Below are positions 15,001 to 25,786 of a DNA stretch of 64,000 nt, in pieces. Location of the stretch: NCBI GenBank assembly GCA_034766995.1, contig CM068317.1:21785612-21849611 (forward strand), given 5' to 3'. Below the pieces are notes generated by a model. The model had not been told where the DNA came from. It made no database searches and saw only the letters and a list, made by a program, of their open reading frames with translations. The position numbers were made by a program, and so were the translations under genes. Origin of the DNA: Acanthacorydalis orientalis (taxonomy: Eukaryota > Arthropoda > Insecta > Megaloptera > Corydalidae). Within the stretch, counting starts at the first letter, position 1; each line of letters begins with the position of its first letter.

Positions 15001-17633
15001 CCTTGATCGACCATTTTTAGACATTGTCTAAAATTCACTCTGCTTGATCGACGATTTTTGGACATTGTCCAAAATTCACTTGCCTTGAACGACGATTTTT
15101 GGACATTGTCCAAAATTCACTCGGCTTGATCGACGATTTTTGGACATTGTCTAAAATTCACTGGGCTTGATCGACCATTTTTGGACATCGTGTAAAATTC
15201 ACTCGGCTTGATCAATGATTTTTGGACATTGTCTAAAATTCACTCGGCTTGATCGACGATTTTTGGACATTGTCCAAAATTCACTCGGATTGATCGACGA
15301 TTTTTGGACATTGTCTAAAATTCACTCGGCTTGATCGACCATTTTTGGACATTGTCTAAAGTTCACTCGGCTTGATCGGCGATTTTTGGACATTGTCTAA
15401 AATTCACACGTCTTGATCGACGATTTTTGGACATTGTCTAAAATTCACTCGTCTTGATCGACGATTTTTGGACATTGTCTAAAATTCACTCGGCTTGATC
15501 GACGATTTTTGGACATTGTCTAAAATTCACTCGGCTTGATCGACGATTTTTGGACATTGTCTAAAATTCACTCGGCTTGATCGACGATTTTTGGACATTG
15601 TCTAAAATTCACTCGGCTTGATCGACGATTTTTGGACATTGTCTAAAATTCACTCGGCTTGATCAATGATTTTTGGACATTGTCTAAAATTCACTAGGTT
15701 TGATCGACGATTTTTGGTAATTGTCTAAAATTCACTCGGCTTGATCAATGCTTTTTGGACATTGTCTAAAATTCACTAGTCTTGATCGACGATTTTTGAA
15801 CATTGTCTAAATTTCACTCGGCTTGATCGCCGGTTTTTGGACATTGTCTAAAATTCACTGGGCTTGATCGACCATTTTTGGACATTGTCTAAAATTCACT
15901 CGGCTTGATCAATGATTTTTGGACATTGTCTAAATTTCACTCGGTTTGATCGATGATTTTTGGACATTGTCTATAATTCACTCGGCTTGATCGACGATTT
16001 TTGGACAAAATTTGTCCAAAATTCACTTGGATTGATCGACGATTTTTGGACATTGTCTAAAATTTACTCGGCTTGATCGACCATTTTTAGACATTGTCTA
16101 AAGTTCACTCGGCTTGATCGGCGATTTTTGGACATTGTCTAAAATTTACACGTCTTGATCGACGATTTTTGGACATTGTCTAAAATTCACTCGTCTTGAT
16201 CGACGATTTTTGGAAATTGTCTAAAATTTACTCGGCTTGTTCGACGATTTTTGGACATTGTCTAAAATTCACTCGGCTTGATCAACGATTTTTGGACATT
16301 GTCTAAAATTCACTCGGCTTGATCGATGTTTTTTGGACATTGTCTAAAATTCACTCGTCTTGATTGACGATTTTTGGACATTGTCTAAAATTCACTCTGC
16401 TTGATCGACGATTTTTGGACATTCTCTAAAATTCACTCGGCTTGATCGATGATTTTTGGACATTGTCTAAAATTCACTAGTCTTGATCGACGATTTTTGA
16501 ACATTGTCTAAAATTCACTCGGCTTGATCGACCATTTTTGGACATTGTCTAAAATTCACTCGGCTTGATCAATGATTTTTGAACATTGTCTAAAATTCAC
16601 TCGGCTTGATCAACGATTTTTGGACATTGTCCAAAATTCACTTGGATTGATCGACGATTTTTGGACATTGTCTAAGATTTACTCGGCTTGATCGACCATT
16701 TTTGGACATTGTCTAAAGTTCACTCGGCTTGATCGGCGATTTTTGGACATTGTCTAAAATTCACACGTCTTGATCGACGATTTTTGGACATTGTCTAAAA
16801 TTCACTCGTCTTGATCGACGATTTTTGGACATTGTCTAAAATTTACTCGGCTTGATCGACGATTTTTGGACATTGTCTAAAATTCACTCGGATTGATCGA
16901 CGATTTTTGGACATTGTCTAAAATTCACTCGGCTTGATCGACGATTTTTGGACATTGTCTAAAATTCACTCGGCTTGATCGACGATTTTTGGACATTGTC
17001 TAAAATTCACTCGGCTTGATCAATGATTTTTGGACATTGTCTAAAATTCACTAGGTTTGATCGACGATTTTTGGTAATTGTCTAAAATTCACTCGGCTTG
17101 ATCAATGCTTTTTGGACATTGTCTAAAATTCACTAGTCTTGATCGACGATTTTTGAACATTGTCTAAATTTCACTCGGCTTGATCGCCGGTTTTTGGACA
17201 TTGTCTAAAATTCACTGGGCTTGATCGACCATTTTTGGACATTGTCTAAAATTCACTCGGCTTGATCAATGATTTTTGGACATTGTCTAAATTTCACTCG
17301 GTTTGATCGATGATTTTTGGACATTGTCTATAATTCACTCGGCTTGATCGACGATTTTTGGACATTGTCCAAAATTCACTTGGATTGATCGACGATTTTT
17401 GGACATTGTCTAAAATTTACTCGGCTTGATCGACCATTTTTAGACATTGTCTAAAGTTCACTCGGCTTGATCGGCGATTTTTGGACATTGTCTAAAATTT
17501 ACACGTCTTGATCGACGATTTTTGGACATTGTCTAAAATTCACTCGTCTTGATCGACGATTTTTGGAAATTGTCTAAAATTTACTCGGCTTGTTCGACGA
17601 TTTTTGGACATTGTCTAAAATTCACTCGGCTTG
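1..17633. repeat. 41-bp satellite array
   Basis: About 430 tandem copies of a 41-bp monomer. Each carries the core GACAATGTC flanked by T5 and A5 runs, then a variable linker (GGTTAACCCAAGTGA, GGTTATTCCAAGTGA or CAGTCATTACAAGTGA). Copies before about 4312 read in one orientation and those after 4351 in the other. Two subfamilies are visible: A (…AAAATCACT with GGTTAACC or GGAATAACC linkers) and B (…AAAATTCACTCGGCTTGATC). B occupies a short stretch at 4620-4735 and blocks at about 5230-6705 and 13790-17633. Short ORFs inside the array arise from repeat periodicity and are not genes. The array runs off the left edge of the window. Confidence 0.97.
4312..4351. other. Orientation-switch junction in the 41-bp satellite
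   Basis: Monomers to the left read ...GTGATTTTTAGACAATG; those to the right read CATTGTCTAAAAATCAC, the reverse complement. The joint itself is a degenerate stretch of about 40 bp (GAGTGAGTTAGGTCGTTAAT then CGTCGGTTACTCCGAGAGG) lacking the conserved core. This is an inversion or head-to-head fusion breakpoint. Confidence 0.9.
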
Positions 17634-19620
17634 ATACACACCACGCGATAGATAATTTTAAGACGCATCTAACGATATGTGCGATATGTGCGGTTTCGCA
17701 CTTAATTTCGACTACTTATGGCCGAAAAACTGGTTGAAAAATGGGTTTTTCGGGCAAAATTAGGCTTTTTTGGAAGGTAATCGAATCGAATTGCACACCA
17801 CGCGATAGATAATTTCAAGATGCATCTAACGATCAGCGATATGAGCCGTTTCGCACTTAATTTCGACTACCTATGGCCGAAAAGATAGTTGAAAAATGGG
17901 TTTTTCGGGCAAAATTAGGCTTTTTTGGAAGATAATCGAATCGAATTGCACACCACGCTATAGATAATTTTTTGACGCATCTAACGATGTGCGATATGAT
18001 CCGTTTCGCACTTAATTTCGACTACTTATGGCCGAAAAGATGGTTGAAAAATGGGTTTTTCGGGCGAAATTAGAATTTTTTGGAAAATAATCGAATCGAA
18101 TTGCACACCACGCGATAGATAATTTCAAGATGCATCTAACGATGTGCGATATGAGCCGTTTCGCACTTAATTTCGACTACCTATGGCCGAAAAGATGGTT
18201 GAAAAATGGGTTTTTCGGGCAAAATTAGGCTTTTTTGGAAGATAATCGAATCGAATTGCACACCACGCTATAGATAATTTTTTGACGCATCTAACGATGT
18301 GCGATATGATCCGTTTCGCACTTAATTTCGACTACTTATGGCCGAAAAACTGGTTGAAAAATGGGTTTTTCGGGTGAAATTAGGCTTTTTTGGAAGATAA
18401 TCGAATTCAATTGCACATCACGCGATAGATAATTTTAAGACGCATCTAACGATATGCGATATGAGCCGTTTTGCACTTAATTTCGACTACTTATAGCCGA
18501 AAAACTGGTTGAAAAATGGGTTTTTCGGACGAAATTAGGCTTTTTTGGAAGATAATCGAATCGAATTGCACACCACGCTATAGATAATTTTTTGACGCAT
18601 CTAACGATGTGCGATATGATCCGTTTCGCACTTAATTTCGACTACTTATGGCCGAAAAGATGGTTGAAAAATGGGTTTTTCGGGCGAAATTAAAATTTTT
18701 TGGAAAATAATCGAATCGAATTGCATACCACGCGATAGATAATTTCAAGATGCATCTAACGATGTGCGATATGAGCCGTTTCGCACTTAATTTCGACTAC
18801 CTATGGCCGAAAAGATGGTTGAAAAATGGGTTTTTCGGGCAAAATTAGGCTTTTTTGGAAGATAATCGAATCGAATTGCACACCACGCTATAGATAATTT
18901 CAAGACGCATCTAATGATGTGCGATATGATCCGTTTCGCACTTAATTTCGACTACTTATAGCCGAAAAACTGGTTGAAAAATGGGTTTTTCGGGCGAAAT
19001 TAGGCTTTTTTGGAAGATAATCGAATCGAATTGCACACCACGCTATAGATAATTTTTTGACGCATCTAACGATGTGCGATATGATCCGTTTCGCACTTAA
19101 TTTCGATTACTTATAGCCGAAAAGATGGTTGAAAAATGGGTTTTTCGGGCGAAATTAGAATTTTTTGGAAAATAATCGAATCGAATTGCACACCACGCGA
19201 TAGATAATTTAAAGACGCATCTAACAATGTGTGATATGAGCCGTTTCGCACTTAATTTCGACTACTTATGGCCGAAAAGTTTGTTGAAAAATGGGTTTTT
19301 CGGGCAAAATTAGGCTATTTTGTAAGGTAATCGAACCGAATTGCACACCACGCAATAGATAATTTTAAGAGGCATCTAAGGATGTGCGGTATGAGAGGTT
19401 TCGGACTTATGGCGGCTACTTATATTATTTCGGCTACTTATGGCCGAAAAACTGGTTGAATAATGGTTTTTTTGGGCAAAATTAGGCTTTTTTGGAAGAT
19501 AATCGTATCGAATTGCACACCACGCGATAGATAATTTTAAGACGCATCTAACGATGTGCGATATGAGCCGTTTCGCACTTATTTTCGGCTACTTATGGCC
19601 GACAAACTGGTTGAAAAATG
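17634..19620. repeat. 155-bp satellite array (type 1)
   Basis: About 13 tandem copies of a 155-bp monomer beginning CACACCACGCGATAGATAAT and including ATGGCCGAAAA and AATGGGTTTTTCGGGC. The TTGCACACCAC landmark recurs at 17791, 17946, 18101, 18256 and 18411, so the period is exactly 155. Two variants alternate: CGCGATAG...GAGCCG and CGCTATAG...GATCCG. The copy near 19370-19450 is rearranged. Unrelated in sequence to the 41-bp array it adjoins. Confidence 0.96.
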
Positions 19621-19639
19621 GGTTTTTCGGGCATAGTGG

Positions 19640-21249
19640 GCATAGTTCGGGCAGTGTGCCTGTGTCAGTGTGTCTGTGTTCGTGTGTATATGCCATTGTG
19701 TCAGCGTGAGTGTGCCAGTGTGCCAGTGTCGGTGTGCCAGTGTCGGTGTGCCTGTGTCGGTGTGCCAATATCGGTGTGCCAGTGTCAGCGTGTCTGTGTC
19801 AGCGTGTCTGTGTCAGCGTGTCTGTGTCAGCGTGTCTGTGTCAGCGTGTCTGTGTCAGCGTGTCTGTGTCAGCGTGTCTGTGTCAGCATGTCTGTGTCAG
19901 CGTGTCTGCGTCAGCGTGTCTGTGTCAGCGTGTCTGTGTCAGCGTGTCTGTTTGCCTGTGTCTGTTTGCCTGTATCTGTTTGCCTGTGTCTGTTTGCCTG
20001 TGTCTGTTTGCCTGTGTCTGTTTGCCTGTGTCTGTTTGCCTGTCTGTTTGCCTGTGTCTGTTTGCCTGTGTCTGTTTGCCTGTGTCTGTTTGCCTGTGTC
20101 TGTGTGTTTGTGACTGTGTATACGCATCAGTTTATCCGCGTCAGTTTGTCATTGTCTCTGTACGGGTGACCCTGTAAGGGTGTCACTGTCCGTGTGTCCC
20201 TGTATGTCTGTCTCTGTCTGAGTGTCATCTATCTAGCTGTCTCTGTCGAGCTGTCTCTGTCTAGCTGTCTCTGTCTAGCTGTCTCTGTCTAGCTGTCTCT
20301 GTCTAGCTGTCTCTGTCTAGCTGTCTCTGTCTAGCTGTCTCTGTCTAGCTGTCTCTGTCTAGCTGTCTCTGTCTAGCTGTCTCTGTCTAGCTGTCTCTCT
20401 CTAGCTGTCTCTCTCTAGCTGTCTCTCTCTAGCTGTCTCTCTCTAGCTGTCTCTCTCTAGCTGTCTCTCTCTAGCTGTCTCTCTCTAGCTGTCTCTCTCT
20501 AGCTGTCTCTCTCTAGCTGTCTCTCTCTAGCTGTCTCTCTCTAGCTGTCTCTCTCTAGCTGTCTCTCTCTAGCTGTCTCTCTCTAGCTGTCTCTCTCTAG
20601 CTGTCTCTCTCTAGCTGTCTCTCTCTAGCTGTCTCTCTCTAGCTGTCTCTCTCTAGCTGTCTCTCTCTAGCTGTCTCTCTCTAGCTGTCTCTCTCTAGCT
20701 GTCTCTCTCTAGCTGTCTCTCTCTAGCTGTCTCTCTCTAGCTGTCTCTCTCTAGCTGTCTCTCTCTAGCTGTCTCTCTCTAGCTGTCTCTCTCTAGCTGT
20801 CTCTCTCTAGCTGTCTCTCTCTAGCTGTCTCTCTCTAGCTGTCTCTCTCTAGCTGTCTCTCTCTAGCTGTCTCTCTCTAGCTGTCTCTCTCTAGCTGTCT
20901 CTCTCTAGCTGTCTCTCTCTAGCTGTCTCTCTCTAGCTGTCTCTCTCTAGCTGTCTCTCTCTAGCTGTCTCTCTCTAGCTGTCTCTCTCTAGCTGTCTCT
21001 CTCTAGCTGTCTCTCTCTAGCTGTCTCTGTCTAGCTGTCTCTGTCTAGCTGTCCCTGTCTAGCTGTCCCTGTCTAGCTGTCCCTGTCTAGCTGTCTCCGT
21101 CTAGCTGTCTCCGTCTAGCTGTCTCCGTCTAGCTGTCTCCGTCTAGCTGTCTCCGTCTAGCTGTCTCCGTCTAGCTGTCTCCGTCTAGCTGTCTCCGTCT
21201 AGCTGTCTCCGTCTAGCTGTCTCCGTCTAGCTGTCTCTGTCTAGCTGTC
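19640..21249. repeat. 14-bp minisatellite in successive blocks
   Basis: Tandem 14-bp units in blocks: GTGTCTGTGTCAGC (about 19787-19947), TGTTTGCCTGTGTC (about 19950-20103), a degenerate patch to about 20230, TAGCTGTCTCTGTC (20232-20395), then about 45 copies of TAGCTGTCTCTCTC (to about 21020), a few TAGCTGTCCCTGTC and about 10 TAGCTGTCTCCGTC. Because 14 is not a multiple of 3, all three forward frames stay open at 19618-20177; those ORFs are artefacts. The other strand of the main block is a GAGAGAGACAGCTA repeat, purine-rich. Confidence 0.96.
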
Positions 21250-24030
21250 GTACAGTAAGAATTTGTTGACATATTTAAAACATTGTATATATTAAGCACG
21301 AAAAACAGGTTCTGACGGAGGTTGTACTTTTCTAGTATCCATTGGGGACAGATTTTAAATTTGTCTACAATTATTAATGAATTATTAAACGATGCATCAA
21401 CCAGTATAAATTATTTTCCAGATTTGTTAGAATTAGAATATTTTAAGTACGAGAAACTGGTTCTTTTAGCAGTTTATTGGACATTTCCGATTATCCATTA
21501 TAGACAAATTTTAATTTTATCTACAAATATTATATAAAGAATTTAAATTACGGATCGACCAGTATGAATTTGTTGCTAGATTTTTAAAAATTTGTATTCA
21601 ATAAGAACGACAAACGGGTACTTTCAGAAGTTTTTTGGACTTCTCTAATATCCATTGTGGACAAATTTTAATTTTGTCTACAAATATAAATAAAGAATTA
21701 AATTACGCATCGACCAGTATGAATTTGTTGCCAGATATACAAAAATTTGTTTATAGTAAGAACGAAAAACTGGTTTATTCCGAGGTTTTTCGGACTTTCG
21801 GATTATCCATTGTGGACAGATTTTAAATTTTTCTTTTAAATTTGTCTAAAAAATAAATAATGCATTAAATTACGCATCGACCAGTATGAATTGGTTGCCA
21901 GATTTTTAAAATTTTTTATATATTAAGTACAAAAAACTGGTTATTTCAGAGGTTTTTTGGACTATTTCAATATCCATTGTGGACAAATTTTAATTTTGTC
22001 TATAAATATAGATAAAGCGTTAAATTACGCATCGACCAGTATAAATTTGTTGCCAGATTATTAAAAGTTTGTATATATTAAGACGGAAAAACTGGTTCTT
22101 TCAGGGATTTTTGGTACGTTACTAGTATCCATTGTGGACAGATTTCAAATTTGTCTACAAATATAACTAAAGCATTAAATTACGCATCGAGCAGTATGAA
22201 TTTGTTGCCAGATTTTTAAAATTTTATGTATGTTAAGAAGGAAAAACAGATTATTTCAGGATTTTTTGTACTTTCCGATTATTCATTGTGGACAGATTTT
22301 AATTTTGTCTACAAATATAAGGAAAGCATTAAATTACGCATCAACCAGTATGAAATTTTAGCCAGATTTTTAAATATTTGGATATAACTTATTATATCCA
22401 AAAACTGGTTCTTTCAGGGGTTTTTTGGACTTTTCGATTATCCATTGAGGACAGATTTTAATTTTGTCTACAAATATAAATAAAACATTAAATTACGCAT
22501 CGACCAGTATGAATTTGTTACCAGATTTTTAAAAATGTATGTATATTAAGAAGGAAAAACAGGTTATTTCAGGGTTTTTTTGGACTTTACGATTATCCAT
22601 TGTGGACAGATTTTAATTTTGTCTACAAATATAAATAAAACATTAAATTACGCATCGACCAGTATGAATTTGTTCCCAGATTTTTAAAAATTTGTATATA
22701 TTAAGAACGAAAAACTGGTTCTCTCGGAGGTTTTTTGGACGTTTCTAATATCAATTGTAGACAAATTTAAATTTTGCCTACAAATATAAATATAGCATTA
22801 AATTACGCATCGACTAGTATGAATTTATTGCCAGGTTTTTAAAAATTTATATATATATTAAGAACGAAAAACACGTTCTTTCAGTGGTTTTTTGGACTTT
22901 TCTGGTATCTATTGTGGCAGGTTTTAATTGTGTCTACAAATATAAATAAAGCATTAAATTACGCATCGACCAGTATGAATTTGTTGCCAGATTTTTAAAA
23001 TTTTGTATATATTAAGATCGAAAAACTGGTACTTTAAGGGGTTTTTTGGACTTTTCGATTATCCATTGTGGACAGATTTTAATTTTGTCTACTAATATAA
23101 ATAAAACATTAAATTACGCATCGACCAGTATGAATTTGTTCCCAGATTTTTAAAAATTTGTATATATTAAGAACGAAAAACTGGTTCTCTCGGAGGTTTT
23201 TTGGACGTTTCTAATATCAATTGCAGACAAATTTCAATTTTGTCTACAAATATAAATAAAGCATTAAATTACGCATTGACCAGTATGAATTTGTTGCCAG
23301 ATTTTTCAATTTTATGTATATTAAGAAGGAAAAACAGGTTATTTCAGGGGTTTTTTGGACTTTCCGATTATCCATTGAGGACAGATTTTAATTTTGTCTA
23401 CAAATATAAATAAAACATTAAATTACGCATCGACCAGTATGAATTTGTTGCCAGATTTTTAAAAATTTGTATATATTAAGAACGAAAAACTTGTTCTTTT
23501 AGCCGTTTTTTGGACTTTTCCGGTATCTATTGTGGCAGGTTTTAATTCTGTCCACAAATATAAATAAAGAATTAAATTACGCATCGACCAGTATGAATTT
23601 GTTGCCAGATTTTTAAAAATTTTTATCTATTAAGAACGAAAAACTGGTTCTTTGAAGGGTTTTTTTGGACTTTTCTAATATCTATTGTGGACAGAATTTA
23701 ATTTTGTCTACAAATATAATTAAAGCATTAAATTACGCACCGATCAGTATGAATTGGTTGCCAGATTTTTAAAAATTTGTATATATTAAGAAGGAAAAAC
23801 TGGTTCTTTCAGATGTTTTTTGGACTTTCCTAATACCCATTGTGGACAGATTTTAATTTTGTCTGCAAATATAAATAAAGCATTAAATTACGCATCGATC
23901 AGTGTGAATTTGTTGCCAGATTTTTAAAAATTTGTATGTATTTAGAACGAACTACAGGTTCCTTCAGGGTTTTTTTTGACTTTTCTAATACCCATTGTGG
24001 AGAGATTTTAATTTTGTCTGCAAATGTAAG
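21250..24030. repeat. ~155-bp satellite array (type 2)
   Basis: About 17-18 tandem copies of an AT-rich monomer with landmarks ACGCATCGACCAGTATGAAT, TTGTTGCCAGATTTTTAAAA, GAACGAAAAACTGG and CATTGTGGACAGATTTTAAT. The CGCAT landmark recurs at 21706, 21873, 22028, 22183, 22337, 22496, 22651 and 22806, giving mostly 154-159 bp spacing. Short ORFs at 21322-21537, 21635-21826 and 23201-23413 are monomer by-products. Unrelated in sequence to the type 1 155-bp satellite. Confidence 0.95.
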
Positions 24031-24863
24031 CACTATTTACACTATTTAAGTCGATAATTAATTATTCATTTTACCGTGCAGAATTTTCGAAATTTACCTA
24101 TTCAATAAACATTGAAATGGCATCTAAGGGAACTGTGAGAATAAGTATCGGCGGTATTTACTGGAAAATTCTCACAGATTGTGAAACTTAGAGTACACTC
24201 ATTGAAATAGTATTAAATTGGATTTATGTTCTTTGAACTTTGACTTGTGTTTTAAACGACAATCTATAATGATAACTTTTCACACATATCTGTTTTGTCA
24301 CATTACATATATTATGACATAATACATATATGATAATTAAAATAATATTTCGTTTTTTTACAAGAATTGCAGAAATTTTACATTATTTTTACAAAATATT
24401 AGAACTAAGTGTACAATTTAACGACTTGATTTGAAATTTAATTTGTATGTATCAACTGTCAAAAGTAAATTTCTTGACGAAATGCTTGTCATATCAATCA
24501 TGTCATGTCAATCAATATGACATAAAAATATCCTATGTACATATATATTAATACTTTAGTTATAGTAATTAAACATCAAATAAAGAATACGTACCTTTAG
24601 TAGTTGATTTTTAAAATAAACAGAATCTATGCCCAGAACCACATAGTTTACACTACTAACTACACTGAAATGAACATTCAGAATACATGCATAGGTTCAC
24701 TACAGGTATTATATAATTTTCCAATTATTACTTCACGGCTGTTGACCTTTAAGAGTACTCACTTTAAATAATGATTTATATAATTATTATGAAAGTATTT
24801 GTACAATTTGTGTGTAGTGGGTCTACACATGTATTGCGTGTGGTGAAGTTTTATATATATATA
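24031..24863. other. AT-rich unique sequence, no gene seen
   Basis: Transition from the satellite block to the mariner element. No open frame, RNA or repeat that I can support, apart from short TA runs. Confidence 0.6.
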
Positions 24864-24890
24864 CGAGGTCAGACAATTAAGTAATGCGAC
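24864..24890 (+). repeat. Left terminal inverted repeat of mariner
   Basis: 27 bases, identical in reverse complement to 25760-25786; preceded by TA within a (TA)n tract. Confidence 0.95.
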
Positions 24891-25064
24891 CGATTTTTTT
24901 TTCTCGGCATGTGGTAACACTGCGAACCTGTAACTCCGCCACCGTAATAGCAGATCCCTACTCTCTCGATTGATACCTTTACCACCCTCGTACGATCATT
25001 TTTTCGCCAGCTGTTTAGTGTTTTGTAACAACGCGCGAGTAGTGCATGTCACGAAGCCTACCGA

Positions 25065-25730
25065 ATGAACATCGCTCAAGATTGTCTCGAGCAGGTTGAA
25101 AGTGATCCTACTCTTCTCGATCGAGTTATTACTGGTGATGAAAGTTGGTTCTTTCAATATGACCCCGAAACTAAACGACAAAGCCAACAGTGGCTGTCCC
25201 CTGGAGCACCAAAGCCAAAGAAGGCGAGAATGAGCAAGTCCAAAGTCAAAACCATGTTGATTTGCTTCTTCGACAGCAAAGGGGTGGTTCACAAAGAGTT
25301 CGTACCACCTGGACAAACCGTAAATCAAGTATTCTACCGGAATGTGCTCGAAAAATTACGAAAAAGGGTGCTCAGAGTGCGTCCAGAGATCGCGAAGACT
25401 TGGGTTCTGCATCACGACAATGCTCCCTGTCACAGTGCGTTCAGTGTCTCTCAGTTTTTGGCGTCTAAAGGCATCGAAACGTTACCACAACCGCCCTATT
25501 CACCGGACATGTCACCCTGCGACTTTTTCCTATTCCCCCATATGAAAAAATTCGTCAAAGGTCGACATTTTGACTCCGTTGAAGATATCCAAGAATCTGT
25601 GACGAGGGTACTCGGAGAGGTCCCACAAGAAGTGTTCCAGAATTGTTACGAAAACTGGAAAACTCGCTGGAATAAGTGTATAGATGCGGGAGGGGACTAC
25701 TTTGAAGGGGATCGCAGCGATGTACCTTAA
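25065..25730 (+). CDS. Mariner transposase, N-terminally truncated
   Basis: Catalytic half of a mariner transposase, the nuclear DDE/D enzyme that cuts and rejoins element ends at TA. The 221-residue frame has the three catalytic aspartates of the DD34D class: Asp25 in GDESW, Asp118 in HHDNAPCH and Asp153 in YSPDMSPCD, with exactly 34 residues between the last two. Family members are about 345 residues, with two helix-turn-helix motifs that bind the terminal repeats; those are absent. The ATG corresponds to an internal position of the family (the open frame runs slightly further upstream as ...EAYR). The product should therefore not bind the ends specifically. The C-terminus (YFEGDRSDVP) is intact. 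Long ORFs in other frames here are shadows. Confidence 0.93.
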   Translation: MNIAQDCLEQVESDPTLLDRVITGDESWFFQYDPETKRQSQQWLSPGAPKPKKARMSKSKVKTMLICFFDSKGVVHKEFVPPGQTVNQVFYRNVLEKLRKRVLRVRPEIAKTWVLHHDNAPCHSAFSVSQFLASKGIETLPQPPYSPDMSPCDFFLFPHMKKFVKGRHFDSVEDIQESVTRVLGEVPQEVFQNCYENWKTRWNKCIDAGGDYFEGDRSDVP

Positions 25731-25759
25731 TTTTTAAATATACTCGATTTTTGAATTTT

Positions 25760-25786
25760 GTCGCATTACTTAATTGTCTGACCTCG
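25760..25786 (-). repeat. Right terminal inverted repeat of mariner
   Basis: Perfect 27-base partner of the left repeat, followed by TATATA. Confidence 0.95.

Larger units (their letters stand above)
24864..25786 (+). mobile_element. Mariner (Tc1/mariner DD34D) element, 923 bp
   Basis: Bounded by perfect 27-bp inverted terminal repeats at 24864-24890 and 25760-25786 (starting CGAGGTCAGACAATTAAG), each flanked by TA, the mariner target site. Intact mariners are about 1.3 kb; this copy lacks roughly 350-400 bp of the 5' coding region. The perfect termini and open transposase catalytic frame suggest a recent insertion, much younger than the intronic transposons of the same window. Confidence 0.95.

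Noticed and set aside
1..17633. Regular repeats with variable linkers resembling a CRISPR array
   Set aside because: The linkers are a few recurrent variants of the same monomer, not unique spacers; the context is eukaryotic satellite DNA and there are no cas genes.
19618..20177. Cys/Val/Ser-rich ORFs up to 183 codons in three overlapping frames
   Set aside because: A 14-bp stop-free repeat opens every frame; no start context, no domain, pure repeat translation.
21322..23413. 60-71 codon ORFs in the type 2 satellite
   Set aside because: They are shifted translations of the same monomer and are interrupted in sister copies.
25190..25545. Overlapping ORFs in the mariner
   Set aside because: Alternative frames of the transposase coding region.
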